From NCBI GenBank assembly GCA_015231375.1, contig JADGBT010000031.1:1-45416 (forward strand): a stretch of 45,416 nucleotides of DNA, in the 5' to 3' direction. Both the position numbers and the translations under genes were made by a program. The notes beneath the pieces are model-generated. The model made no database searches. It saw only the letters and a program-made list of their open reading frames with translations, and had not been told where the DNA came from. Source of the DNA: Magnetococcales bacterium. Lineage in GTDB: Bacteria > Pseudomonadota > Magnetococcia > Magnetococcales > Magnetaquicoccaceae. Shown here one piece after another: positions 8,871 to 17,907 of this stretch; positions within the stretch are counted from its first letter, which is position 1, and each line of letters starts with the position of its first letter.

Positions 8871-9086
8871 TCAGTTATCAGGGTGTTTGTTTGGTGGCAG
8901 GTCTGTCTTGGGTGTTTTTTCCGCCTTCTTCCCCGGAATCATCTCCTGATCATCCTCAAAGAGAATGCGATGGGCCGGGCCTTCCATGTCGTCGAATTGA
9001 CCCCGGCGAATCGACCAGATCATCATGCCCAGTCCGACCAGACTCAACAGTACCGCCAGCGGCAGCAGAATATAGATGGTGTTCAT
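8871..9086 (-). CDS. ccoS: cbb3 cytochrome oxidase maturation protein CcoS
   Basis: This 71-residue protein has one N-terminal membrane helix (IYILLPLAVLLSLVGLGMMIW) followed by the CcoS signature WSIRRGQFDDMEGPAHRIL(F/Y)ED. CcoS is needed to load cofactors, notably copper, into cbb3-type oxidase. Its C-terminal tail is Lys/Pro-rich. Its ATG overlaps the ccoI stop by 4 bp (ATGA), so the two are translationally coupled. Confidence 0.93.
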   Translation of the reverse strand: MNTIYILLPLAVLLSLVGLGMMIWSIRRGQFDDMEGPAHRILFEDDQEMIPGKKAEKTPKTDLPPNKHPDN

Positions 9087-11539
9087 GCGTCTTTCTCCTT
9101 CACGGTGAGGGTGTGGGAGGTGGTCGGTTCGGGGGGGTGGCGCAGGCGCAGCGCGTTGCCTACGACCACCAGACTCGACAAGGGCATGGAGATGGCCGCG
9201 ACAATGGGAGAGACCAGTCCGGACATGGCCAGGGGAATGGCCAGCAGATTGTAGAACAGGGAAAAACCGTAATTCTGGCGAATGGTCCCCAGGGTGCGGC
9301 GCGCCAGGGCGAATGCCCGGGTCACCGTCTCCAGATCCCGGTTCAATAAAATCACATCCGCCGAGGCCACCGCCAGATCGGTGGCATTGGCCACCACCAG
9401 GGCCACATCCGCCCGGGCCAGGGCCGGGGCGTCGTTGACCCCGTCTCCCACCATGGCCGTCACCGCGCCGCCGCGTTGCAGATCGGCGATGATTCGCTCC
9501 TTGTCTTCGGGCAGCAGATCGCTTTCCGCCCGCTCCACTCCGGTAAGACGCGCCACCTGATCCACCACCGCCCGCCGATCCCCGGACAGCACCGTGACCG
9601 GCAGTCCCATGGCCCGCAAGGCCGCAACCACCTCCTGGGCTTTGGGTTTCAGGGTGTCGCCCAATCCGATCCAGCCCAGCAACACCCCGTCCTGACCACA
9701 GGCGCTCCAGGTGGCGGCGTGATCCCGATCTTCCGGAGGGCGAGAGGCGTCTTGTTTCGGATCTCCTCCTTCCAGCACGAACCCTGAGCGTCCCACACGG
9801 GTCAGCCGACCGTCCACCCAGGCCTCCATGCCCAGTCCGGGCACGTTGCGGGCTGCTTGCGCGTCCCCGACCTGCCCCCATCCCCGGGATTGAAATTCCC
9901 GGAAAATGGCCCGTCCCACCGGATGCTCCGAATGTCGCTCCACGGTCGCGGCCAGGGTCAACAGGGTGCGTTCGTCCACTCCGGAGACCGGGACCAGACG
10001 TTCCACCCGGGGGGTGCCCAGGGTCAATACTCCGGTTTTATCCATCACCACTTGGGTGACCCGCTCCAGTCGTTCGATGGTCTCGCCGCTTTTCAGCAGA
10101 ATGCCCATGCGGGCCGCCGTCCCCATGGCCACCAGCATGGCCGCCGGGGCTCCCAGTCCCAGAGCGCAGGGACAGGTGATGATCAAGACCGCGACACTGT
10201 TCTCCAAAGCCCGCGAGGGGTCGCGCCACAGCCAGAAACCCAGGGTCGCGGCGGCCAGCACCAGCACCATGCCCACAAAACGGGCCGCCACCCGGTCCGC
10301 CACGCCTTGAATCGGCGGGCGTTCCGCCTGGGCGGTCTCCACCAAGCGCAGAATCCGCGCCAGGGCGGTCTCTGCGCCCACCCGTTCGACGATCAATACC
10401 ACGCCACCTTCCAGATTCAGCGTGCCGCCGATCATGATCTCCCCGGGTCCACGGGTCACGGGCAGACTCTCTCCGGTCAACATGGATTCGTCCACGCTGG
10501 TCATGCCGGATTCGATGAGGCCATCCACCGGCACCCGCTCTCCGGGCTTGACCAGTACCCGTTCTCCCACCCGCACCTCCCGCACCGGCACGCTGACCGG
10601 TTCCCCATCCCGCAGCACCAGGGCGTGTCGAGGTTCCAGATTGAGCAGGCGTTCCATGGAGCCGGCCGCCTTGCCTCGGGCAATCGATTCCAGGAATCGC
10701 CCGGTCAGCAGCACGAACAAAAACATGGTCACGGAATCGAAATAGACCTCCCCGCTGCCCGTGACGGTGACCACCACGCTGTAGCCATAGGTGACCCAGG
10801 CCCCGAGGGCGATGGGCAGATCCATGTTCAAGTGTCCCAGGCGCAACCCGTTCCAGGCGCCGCGCACGAACACCCCGCCGCTGTACAGAATCACCGGTGT
10901 GGCCAGCACCAGAGACACCCAGTGGAAGAAATTTTTGGCTTCCGCGTCCATGCCCTGGAAATAACCGGCGTACAAGGCGATGGCGATGAACATGACATTG
11001 GCCGCCCCGAATCCCGCCACGCCCATGCGCGAGAGCAGTTCCCGATCCCGTCGCGCCCGGTTTTGTTCTCCCAGGGCTGGATCATAGGGTTCGGCCCGGT
11101 AGCCGATGCCCCGCACCGTGCCGATGATCTCGGAAAGTCGGAGTTGTTCCGGATTCCATCGCACCCGCGCCCGATGCGTGGCAAAATTGATCCAGACTTC
11201 CGAAACTCCGGGAAGACGGCGCAACATCTGTTCGTTCAACCACACGCAGGCGGCGCAATGGATGCCATCCAGCAACAGGCACACCTCGCGTCCGCCTTCG
11301 ACTTCGGAGACCAGACGGGATTGATAGTCCGGATCGTCGAAGGGTTCCAGGGCCTGCCGGTCGGTCTCGCCGGGACGGGTGCCGAGGATGCCGCCATCCC
11401 GGCGTTGATAATAGTCCTCCAGCCCCATGCCCCGGATCACGCGCCATGCCCCCAGACAGCCGGAACAGCAGAACTTTCGCTCTTCGTCCACGATCAAAGC
11501 GTCGGGTGGAATCTCCAGACCACAATGATAACAGCCCAT
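9083..11539 (-). CDS. ccoI: Copper-exporting P-type ATPase CcoI/FixI for cbb3 oxidase assembly
   Basis: The 818-residue product starts with a Cys-rich segment (CYHCG ... FCCSGC) typical of FixI/CcoI, then a heavy-metal-associated domain with GIHCAACVW. It has about eight membrane helices including the copper-channel motif ITCPCALGLGAP, the actuator TGES, the nucleotide-domain HSEHPVGRAI and the hinge GDGVNDAPALA. The phosphorylation loop reads DKTGVLT rather than the usual DKTGTLT, with the acceptor Asp kept. CcoI exports copper to the periplasm for insertion into the oxidase. ATG 11539 is chosen; TTG or GTG codons 4 residues upstream are alternatives. It is translationally coupled to ccoS; ccoNOQP are outside the window. 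Confidence 0.93.
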   Translation of the reverse strand: MGCYHCGLEIPPDALIVDEERKFCCSGCLGAWRVIRGMGLEDYYQRRDGGILGTRPGETDRQALEPFDDPDYQSRLVSEVEGGREVCLLLDGIHCAACVWLNEQMLRRLPGVSEVWINFATHRARVRWNPEQLRLSEIIGTVRGIGYRAEPYDPALGEQNRARRDRELLSRMGVAGFGAANVMFIAIALYAGYFQGMDAEAKNFFHWVSLVLATPVILYSGGVFVRGAWNGLRLGHLNMDLPIALGAWVTYGYSVVVTVTGSGEVYFDSVTMFLFVLLTGRFLESIARGKAAGSMERLLNLEPRHALVLRDGEPVSVPVREVRVGERVLVKPGERVPVDGLIESGMTSVDESMLTGESLPVTRGPGEIMIGGTLNLEGGVVLIVERVGAETALARILRLVETAQAERPPIQGVADRVAARFVGMVLVLAAATLGFWLWRDPSRALENSVAVLIITCPCALGLGAPAAMLVAMGTAARMGILLKSGETIERLERVTQVVMDKTGVLTLGTPRVERLVPVSGVDERTLLTLAATVERHSEHPVGRAIFREFQSRGWGQVGDAQAARNVPGLGMEAWVDGRLTRVGRSGFVLEGGDPKQDASRPPEDRDHAATWSACGQDGVLLGWIGLGDTLKPKAQEVVAALRAMGLPVTVLSGDRRAVVDQVARLTGVERAESDLLPEDKERIIADLQRGGAVTAMVGDGVNDAPALARADVALVVANATDLAVASADVILLNRDLETVTRAFALARRTLGTIRQNYGFSLFYNLLAIPLAMSGLVSPIVAAISMPLSSLVVVGNALRLRHPPEPTTSHTLTVKEKDA

Positions 11540-11584
11540 ATCGTTCACCAACCCCGTTCATCCATTTTCGTGGGAGCCTGACGC

Positions 11585-12277
11585 ATGCCTTCTTCTTTGA
11601 TCGAGCCTTGGCTCACTTTTCTGGCCGCCCTGCTGGGCAGTGGCCATTGCATCGGCATGTGCGGCGGCCTGGCGGTCTCCACCCAACTCGGCGCGGGAAT
11701 CGCCACGGATCGTCCCTTCTGGCATTGGGAGCGGATCCGGCTGCCTCTTCTTTATACTCTGGGAAGGGTGGGCACATACATGGTTCTTGGAGCGGTGAGC
11801 GGTTGGCTTGGTTCCATGGCGCTGTTTCTCGCCCGTCCCACGGCGCTCAACGGTCTGCCCCATCTGGCGGTGGGCGTGGTGATGATCCTGATGGGCATCG
11901 ATACCATCGGCTTGGTCTCCATGACCAGGGGTGGGCCGGGAGTCGGGGCGTTTTTTACCCGTTGGACCCAGACCATCACCGCATCACGTCCGGCGTTGCG
12001 CCCGTTGGGCATGGGCATCTTGACCGGATTGCTTCCTTGCGCCATGCACTGGGCCTTTCAGGCCAAGGCGTTCGCTACCGGCTCGCCGCTTCAGGGGGTG
12101 GTGATCCTGCTGGCCTTTGGACTGGGCACGTTGCCCGCCATGTGGGGATTCGCCCTGCTGTCCACCTGGCTCGACCGGAAGGCCAGACGTCTGGTGATGC
12201 AACTGGCTGGTGTCTTGATCATTTTCATGGGGGCCATGAGTTTGAAACGGGGGCTGATGCTGCTGATGATGGGGTAG
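11585..12277 (+). CDS. TauE/SafE-like (DsbD_2-type) membrane protein of the cbb3 assembly locus
   Basis: The 230-residue polytopic protein has about six hydrophobic helices. Near the N-terminus it has GSGHCIGMCGGLAV, the typical Cys pair of this family, and in the middle MGILTGLLPCAMHWAF, matching the second conserved 'G..PC' helix. Proteins annotated 'sulfite exporter TauE/SafE family' with this pattern commonly lie beside ccoI/ccoS and are thought to help copper or thiol handling in oxidase assembly. It is divergent from ccoI with only 45 bp between start codons. It ends 2 bp before the convergent kdpE stop. The substrate is unknown. Confidence 0.78.
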   Translation: MPSSLIEPWLTFLAALLGSGHCIGMCGGLAVSTQLGAGIATDRPFWHWERIRLPLLYTLGRVGTYMVLGAVSGWLGSMALFLARPTALNGLPHLAVGVVMILMGIDTIGLVSMTRGGPGVGAFFTRWTQTITASRPALRPLGMGILTGLLPCAMHWAFQAKAFATGSPLQGVVILLAFGLGTLPAMWGFALLSTWLDRKARRLVMQLAGVLIIFMGAMSLKRGLMLLMMG

Positions 12278-12279
12278 GT

Positions 12280-13008
12280 TTATCCTTCCAGACCTGGGAG
12301 CGGGTCGTCATCCCGCAGCCGGTATCCGACCCCCATTTCGGTCATCAGCAGTTGGGGGTGGGCGGGATCGGGTTCCAGTTTGCGGCGCAGTTGCGCCATG
12401 AAGACCCGCAGGGTATGGGTCTGGTGGGTGTAATGGGGGCCCCACACCGCCTTGAGGATCTGCTGGTGGGTGAGGACTCGGCCCGCGTTTCTGGCCAGAT
12501 GCCACAACAATCGGTATTCGATGGGGGTCAGGTTCACCGGTTGATCGTGGATGCGGGTTTCCCGGCGTTCCGGATCCAGGCGCAAGGGGCCGATTGTCAG
12601 AATGGTTTCCCTGGATGATCCCGCCGCGCTTTGGGCGGCGTGGCGCAAGGCCACGCGGATTCTGGCCAGCAGCTCGTTGACCCCGAAAGGCTTGGTCAGA
12701 TAGTCGTCTGCGCCTGCGTCCAGGGCGGCCACCTTGTCGTCCTCCCGGCCCCGGGCCGACAGCACGATGATCGGGATCAGGCTCCAGGCGCGCACCTCCC
12801 GGGTGAAATCGATGCCGTCTCCATCCGGGAGTCCCAGATCCAGCAGCACGATCTCCGGCGGATGGGCGGTGACCGCCAGTCTGGCCTCCCGCACGTTGAC
12901 CGCCTCGATCACCTCGAATTGCCGGGCGGTCAGCGCGGTGCGCAGGAAACGGCGCATTTGCAGTTCGTCTTCGACCAGCAGCAGTCGGGTTGCGGGGAGA
13001 TCGTTCAT
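12280..13008 (-). CDS. kdpE: KdpE-like response regulator (OmpR family)
   Basis: The 242-residue product has receiver residues 7-120 (acidic ED, phospho-acceptor D57 in IVLLDLGLPD, conserved K in LTKPF) and a C-terminal OmpR winged helix (LTPIEYRLLWHLARNAGRVLT; HYTHQTHTLRVFMAQLRRKLE; GVGYRLRD). The 'VWGPHY..QTHTLRVFMAQLRRKLEPDP' pattern, with ALDAGADDYLTKPFGVNELLAR, is characteristic of KdpE. It overlaps the KdpD-like kinase gene by 4 bp. In this operon its probable target is the upstream kup unit rather than a kdpFABC operon, none of which is present here. Confidence 0.9.
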   Translation of the reverse strand: MNDLPATRLLLVEDELQMRRFLRTALTARQFEVIEAVNVREARLAVTAHPPEIVLLDLGLPDGDGIDFTREVRAWSLIPIIVLSARGREDDKVAALDAGADDYLTKPFGVNELLARIRVALRHAAQSAAGSSRETILTIGPLRLDPERRETRIHDQPVNLTPIEYRLLWHLARNAGRVLTHQQILKAVWGPHYTHQTHTLRVFMAQLRRKLEPDPAHPQLLMTEMGVGYRLRDDDPLPGLEG

Positions 13009-14603
13009 GGCGGGTGCGCCTCCGGGATCAAGGTCTCTTCCAGTTCGGATGAAAAAAGCTCAGGGGGCATGGCGGGCTGGGGCAGTTCGATGCGGAATTC
13101 GGCCCCTCCCCTGGCCCGGTTCAATGCCCGGATCGTCCCCTGATGGGCCTGGACCACCCCGCGACAGATCGCCAGTCCCAATCCGGAACCGGGAACCCCG
13201 GCGCACTCCCCCCGGATGAACTTCTCGAAAATCCGCTCCTCCTGCCCCGGCGGGATCCCCGGCCCCCGGTCTCCGACGCGCAGGATCACCCGGTTGGCCT
13301 CCTGGTGGACCTTCCAGGTGATTTCCAGGTTCAAAGGGGCGTGTTTGAGGGCATTGTCCAGCAGATTGACCAGCACCTGCTCGAACAGTACCGCATCCAC
13401 GTACAGCATGGATATGGTTTTGTCCACCTCCAGGGTGATGTGTTTGCCCAGGGAACGTTTTTCCAGTCGCACCAGGGTGGAACCGATCAACTCCTCGAAG
13501 GGGATCCACTCCCGATGCAGGGTGCAGCTTCCGGATTCCAGCCGTACCATGTCGAGCAGATTGGTGATCAGCCGTTCCATGCGTTCGGCTTCGGTGCAGA
13601 TGGTTTCCAGCAGTTCGTGTTGCTGGGCCGGTGCGAGCGGGGTGTCGTGATCTTTCAAGGTGGTGCCGGCACCGGTGATCGCGGCCAAAGGGGTGCGCAG
13701 ATCGTGGGAGGCCATGCTCAACAAGGTGGCGCGCATCTCTTCGGCCTGGACCCGCACGGCGGCGGAGCGGGCCTCTTCTCCCAGTCTGGCCCGGTCGATG
13801 GCCAGACTGGCCTGTCGGGCGAAGGCCGACAGCAACTCCTGACGTTCCGATTGCAGCAGCGCCCGATTGCCGATCCGGATGGCCAATGCGCCATACAGCC
13901 GTCCGGTGGCGATGGGCAGAACGGTGAAGGCTTCGTTGGGGAAGACGCCTGTGCCCCGTCCTGCGGATTGACCATGATCGCAACACCAGCGAATCACCAT
14001 CATGGCCTGCCCGGACAGATGAAAGGACTCTGGACAGACCGCCGCCAGAGTCAATCCGCCGTTGCCGTCTTCCAGCCAGATGCCCGCTTCGCCCCGGAAG
14101 AGTCGGGAGGCGTGCCGGGTGATGATGCTGGCCACCTCCTGGTCGTCGAGGGTGGAGAGCACGTCCCGACTGAGGTGGTACAGCGCTTCGGTTTGTTGTT
14201 CTCGTTCTCTGGCCTCTTGTTCCTGTCTGCGGATGCGGGTCATGAGGCTGCTGATCACCAGTCCCACCGTGAATAAAATGATCACGGTCAGGATGGATTG
14301 GGAATCCGAAACCGACAGGGTGAAATAGGGGTGGATGAAAAAAAAGTCATAGGCCGCCACCGCCAGGGCGGACGTGGCCAGGGATGGCCCCTGTCCGAAC
14401 CGCGAGGCCACGGCCATGACGGGCAGCAGATGCAGCATCACCAGATCGGGGGGAGTCAGCCAGGTTCTCCCCCCGAGTGCCAGAGCGGTGGTGAGCAGCA
14501 CCGCGATCAGACCGATGACGTATCCGGACCAGGGAGGACCGGAGGCGGTGTGGACCGGGAGGCGATCCGGTTGCCGGTACGGCCATTTTCCCGCGTCGTT
14601 CAT
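13005..14603 (-). CDS. kdpD: Truncated KdpD-like sensor histidine kinase without the cytosolic sensor half
   Basis: The 532-residue product begins close to the four-helix DUF4118 membrane region of KdpD (YVIGLIAVLLTTALAL; VMLHLLPVMAVASRFGQGPS; AYDFFFIHPYFTLSVSD; ILTVIILFTVGLVISSL). It then has a GAF-like segment (about 150-275), HisKA with H300 in MASHDLRTPLAAI, and a HATPase (NLLDNALKHAP, GDRGPGIPP, GSGLGLAI). The about 380-residue N-terminal KdpD and universal-stress domains of full KdpD (about 890 residues) are absent. ATG 14603 is chosen because upstream codons would run into the kup 3' end. It probably senses envelope or ion conditions and signals to KdpE. Confidence 0.88.
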   Translation of the reverse strand: MNDAGKWPYRQPDRLPVHTASGPPWSGYVIGLIAVLLTTALALGGRTWLTPPDLVMLHLLPVMAVASRFGQGPSLATSALAVAAYDFFFIHPYFTLSVSDSQSILTVIILFTVGLVISSLMTRIRRQEQEAREREQQTEALYHLSRDVLSTLDDQEVASIITRHASRLFRGEAGIWLEDGNGGLTLAAVCPESFHLSGQAMMVIRWCCDHGQSAGRGTGVFPNEAFTVLPIATGRLYGALAIRIGNRALLQSERQELLSAFARQASLAIDRARLGEEARSAAVRVQAEEMRATLLSMASHDLRTPLAAITGAGTTLKDHDTPLAPAQQHELLETICTEAERMERLITNLLDMVRLESGSCTLHREWIPFEELIGSTLVRLEKRSLGKHITLEVDKTISMLYVDAVLFEQVLVNLLDNALKHAPLNLEITWKVHQEANRVILRVGDRGPGIPPGQEERIFEKFIRGECAGVPGSGLGLAICRGVVQAHQGTIRALNRARGGAEFRIELPQPAMPPELFSSELEETLIPEAHPP

Positions 14604-14629
14604 CCCTTTAAGCTCCCCGGGTGGTCGGA

Positions 14630-16528
14630 TTACAAGGTGATGCGTCCTCCCATTTCCACCACCCGGTGGGGGGGCAGGTGGAACCAGGAAGCCGCGCTGC
14701 TGGCGTGACGCTGCATGCCCAGGAAAAGCCGGATGCGCCACAATGGAAATCCTTTGCGCCCGGTTGCGGCGGAAAAGACCGAGCGGCCCAGGAAGAACGA
14801 CGTTTCATCCGGATTGGACCAGTCCCGGAACAGGTTTCCCTGGATCAGGGCGCGGGGGATGTCGGGGGTCTCCGCGAAACCGAAGCGCAGGGTCATGCGA
14901 TGGAAGCCGTTGCCCAGATCCTCTTCGGTGACCCGATCGCCTTTGATCAGATACGGCGTATCCACGAATTCCGTGGTGAGGATAATCACGGTTTCGTGGA
15001 TGATCCAGTGGTGTTGGAGATTTTGCACCAGGGGACGGGGTGCGGTGTGGGCGTGGGTGGTCATGTAGACCCCGATTCCCTGGGAGCGGGGCACCGGGTT
15101 GGCGGCGAATTGACGCAGGAACGGCTCCAGGGGGATTTCTTCTTTGCGCATGGCTTCTCGTGCCAGTTCCAGTCCTTTTTTCCAGGTGGACATCAACAGA
15201 AAGATCACGGCGCCCAGAAGCAGGGGGAACCATCCTCCATCCGGGATTTTGAGGGCGTTGGCGGCGAAGAAGACCAGATCGAACACCAGGAAGAACACCG
15301 TCGCCACCAGGGTCACGACCGTCCCCCAGCCCAGCATGCCGCGCAGGACCAGTCCAAAGGCCAAGGTGGTGTCGATGGCCATGGCGCCGGTGACGGCGAT
15401 GCCGTAGGCCGCAGCCAGATTGCTGCTGCTCTTGAATCCCAGCACCAGCAGCAGCACCGCGCCGAGCAGGATCCAGTTGATGGTGGGGACATAGATCTGT
15501 CCTTCTTCCCGTTCCGAGGTGTGGATCACCTCCATGCGGGGCAGGAAACCGAGTTGCATGGCCTGACGGGCGGCGGAGAAGGCCCCGGAGATCACCGCCT
15601 GGGAGGCGATCACCGTGGCGGCGGTGGCCAGTCCCACCAGCGGATAGAGTCCCCACTCCGGGGCGAGCAGATAGAAGGGATTGCGCACGGTTTCCGGGTT
15701 TTCCAGGATCAATCCCCCCTGGCCGAAATAGTTGAGCACCAAAGCGGGAAAGACCAGTATCAACCAGACCAGTCGGATAGGACGGCATCCGAAGTGGCCC
15801 ATGTCGGCGTAGAGGGCTTCGGCTCCGGTCACGGAGAGAAAGACTGCGCCCAGCACGATGAAGGCTTGTCCTTTGTGGACGACGAAGAAGTGCCAGGCAT
15901 GACTTGGATCCAGAGCGGCCAGCACCTGGGGATTTTTCAGGATTCCATGGATGCCCAGCCCTCCGAGGACGACAAACCAGACCATCACCACCGGGCCGAA
16001 AAGGGCGCCGACCCCTTCGGTTCCCCGGCGCTGGAACAGGAACAGACCGATCAGAATGCATACGGTGAAAGGCACCACCACCGGTTTGAGCAGCGGTGTG
16101 GCCAGTTCCAGCCCTTCGACGGCGGAGAGCACCGAGATGGCCGGAGTGATCACGCCGTCGCCGAAGAACAGGGCCAGTCCGCAGATGCCCAGAAAATGGA
16201 TCAGAACGCGCCAGCGGGGGGTGGCATGCGGGGAGCGCAGCGCCAGGGCGGTCAAGGCCATGATGCCCCCTTCGCCCTTGTTGTCGGCGCGCATGATGAA
16301 CAGCACATACTTGATGGTGATCACCACCACCAACGACCAGAAGATCATGGACAACACGCCGAGCACATCGGCCTGGGTGGGTATGCCGCCATGTCCAGAC
16401 GAGGCGGCCAGGGACTCCTTGATGGCGTACAAGGGACTGGTGCCGATATCCCCGAAGACCACGCCCAGGGCGCCGATCATGAGTGTGGACAACCGATTGG
16501 TGTGTGGATCTTCCGAATGCGCCGACAT
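14630..16528 (-). CDS. kup: Kup-type potassium uptake transporter
   Basis: The 632-residue product opens with the Kup signature LMIGALGVVFGDIGTSPLYAIKE and has about twelve membrane helices over the first 440 residues, including the segments at IMRADNKGEGGIMALTALA and GDGVITPAISVLSAVEGLE. A cytosolic C-terminal domain contains TEFVDTPY and GFAETPDIPRAL. Kup proteins import K+ with H+. ATG 16528 (MSAHSED) sits at the usual distance before the first helix. The kdpD-like gene starts 26 bp downstream, so kup-kdpD-kdpE looks like one operon. Confidence 0.95.
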   Translation of the reverse strand: MSAHSEDPHTNRLSTLMIGALGVVFGDIGTSPLYAIKESLAASSGHGGIPTQADVLGVLSMIFWSLVVVITIKYVLFIMRADNKGEGGIMALTALALRSPHATPRWRVLIHFLGICGLALFFGDGVITPAISVLSAVEGLELATPLLKPVVVPFTVCILIGLFLFQRRGTEGVGALFGPVVMVWFVVLGGLGIHGILKNPQVLAALDPSHAWHFFVVHKGQAFIVLGAVFLSVTGAEALYADMGHFGCRPIRLVWLILVFPALVLNYFGQGGLILENPETVRNPFYLLAPEWGLYPLVGLATAATVIASQAVISGAFSAARQAMQLGFLPRMEVIHTSEREEGQIYVPTINWILLGAVLLLVLGFKSSSNLAAAYGIAVTGAMAIDTTLAFGLVLRGMLGWGTVVTLVATVFFLVFDLVFFAANALKIPDGGWFPLLLGAVIFLLMSTWKKGLELAREAMRKEEIPLEPFLRQFAANPVPRSQGIGVYMTTHAHTAPRPLVQNLQHHWIIHETVIILTTEFVDTPYLIKGDRVTEEDLGNGFHRMTLRFGFAETPDIPRALIQGNLFRDWSNPDETSFFLGRSVFSAATGRKGFPLWRIRLFLGMQRHASSAASWFHLPPHRVVEMGGRITL

Positions 16529-16708
16529 GTCTGACTGCTCCGTTCCTGAAATGATGAATATGACGTTCCCTCGTGCGGTTTCCTGGCGGCCAGGATGGTT
16601 TTTCAAAATAAACGGAAGCGTATCAGCATGGGATCAAGTTGATGGCGCAACATATCAGGATTGTATCAAAATCGGGCATGCCGGAAGCGGGAGCGAATCC
16701 CAATGGTA

Positions 16709-16736
16709 TTGCCAGGGCGTGTCATCGTGCTATGAT
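16709..16736 (+). promoter_or_regulatory. Sigma-70-like promoter for the binding protein / phosphorelay operon
   Basis: TTGCCA (16709-16714), a 16-bp spacer and TATGAT (16731-16736) lie 102 bp before the ATG at 16838, in the 309-bp divergent region between kup and the binding-protein gene. The rest of this region (16529-16837) shows no gene; a convincing kup promoter was not identified. Confidence 0.5.
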
Positions 16737-16837
16737 GCTCTCATGTAGCCAAGTGGGTCTGTTATCTTGTATTTTTTGCAAATCGGGCAGGAACGGACCC
16801 TTTCTTCCATGCTATTGTCATGACCAGGAGTCGCGCC

Positions 16838-17860
16838 ATGTCAACTTGTCCCTGGATGCGTTTGTGGATGGCGTTTCTGATGTTGTGGTCCGTTTCCGCG
16901 CAGGCCGGGCAGTCCGATCTGGATTTCGCCTTGCGTGGACCCTCCTTTGAACCGGGGAAGCCCGATCCCAGACTGGTGACTCCGGAGTGGATCCGGAAAG
17001 GCATCACCCATCCATCCGACGGGCAGCGGTTTGATTTGCACATCGAGATGGATCAGAACCTCTACGACGCCTTGACCCCCCTTGTGGAACAGTATGCCGC
17101 CGGGAATGGGTTGAAGGTGCGGATCAATCGGGGAACCTGTGGCACCAGTTCCGGCCCGTTGGCCAAGAAACAGGCGGACATGGCGGGATTTTGCTGTCCG
17201 CCGGCCTCCTACGACCGTCTGCCGGGGATCGTGTTTCATACCATCGGCATCGTGCCTACGGTTTTCATCACCCATCCTTCCAATCCCGTCACCCGGATCA
17301 CCTTTGGCGAGGTGCAGAAGATCTACAGCGGCGAACTGCGTGAATGGCGGGAGTTGTCCGATCCGGCGGCCCGGGAGATGCCGGGCGCGATTCAGCCGGT
17401 GGCCCGGCTGCACTGCGAAACCCGTCCGGGCCATTGGCGGGAGATCCTCGACAACAAGAATTTGTTTTTCCAAAACTCCCTGTTCGTCAGTTCCATCCCC
17501 GACATGGTGGATACCGTGGCTTCCAATCCCCATGCCTTCGGCTGGGTCTCCCGCTGGGTGGTGGAGAAACCCGCCAACAAGAAACGGGTCCGCTGGCTGA
17601 AGCTCGACGGGATCGACCCGGACGATACCCGGTCCGTGGCCGAGGGGAAATACCCGTATTTCAAGGTGATGAACATGACTACCTGGGAAGGGGCGGGGGC
17701 GAATCCCCGGGCGGATCGGCTCATCGATCATCTGCTCAACGGCGCGGATCCGACCCGGGACGCGCCGTTCATTGTCCATGCCCACGCGCTCAGGCGTCAC
17801 GGGTGGCCGTTCGACGGCAACGAACTGATCGGAATCCCCAACCGGGCCATGGATCGATGA
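16838..17860 (+). CDS. Periplasmic substrate-binding protein (PBP/PstS-like), probable sensor partner
   Basis: The 340-residue product has a signal peptide (MSTCPWMRLWMAFLMLWSVSAQA, predicted cleavage before GQS). The rest resembles type II periplasmic binding proteins of the phosphate-like group: a first lobe (LYDALTPLVEQYAAGNGLKV), a ligand-loop position with GTCGTSSGPLAKKQADMAGFCC, and a hinge region VPTVFITHPSNPVTRITFGEVQKIYSG that is very typical. Unlike PstS, the loop carries three cysteines (TCG and FCC). ATG 16838 has AGGAG 7 bp upstream. No permease or ATPase gene follows; a giant sensor kinase starts 47 bp downstream, so it may present a ligand to that kinase. The ligand is unknown. 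Confidence 0.78.
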   Translation: MSTCPWMRLWMAFLMLWSVSAQAGQSDLDFALRGPSFEPGKPDPRLVTPEWIRKGITHPSDGQRFDLHIEMDQNLYDALTPLVEQYAAGNGLKVRINRGTCGTSSGPLAKKQADMAGFCCPPASYDRLPGIVFHTIGIVPTVFITHPSNPVTRITFGEVQKIYSGELREWRELSDPAAREMPGAIQPVARLHCETRPGHWREILDNKNLFFQNSLFVSSIPDMVDTVASNPHAFGWVSRWVVEKPANKKRVRWLKLDGIDPDDTRSVAEGKYPYFKVMNMTTWEGAGANPRADRLIDHLLNGADPTRDAPFIVHAHALRRHGWPFDGNELIGIPNRAMDR

Positions 17861-17907
17861 CACCCCGAAGGGGCCGTGTGCCCTCGGGGCATCCTTAGAG
17901 CGCTCCC

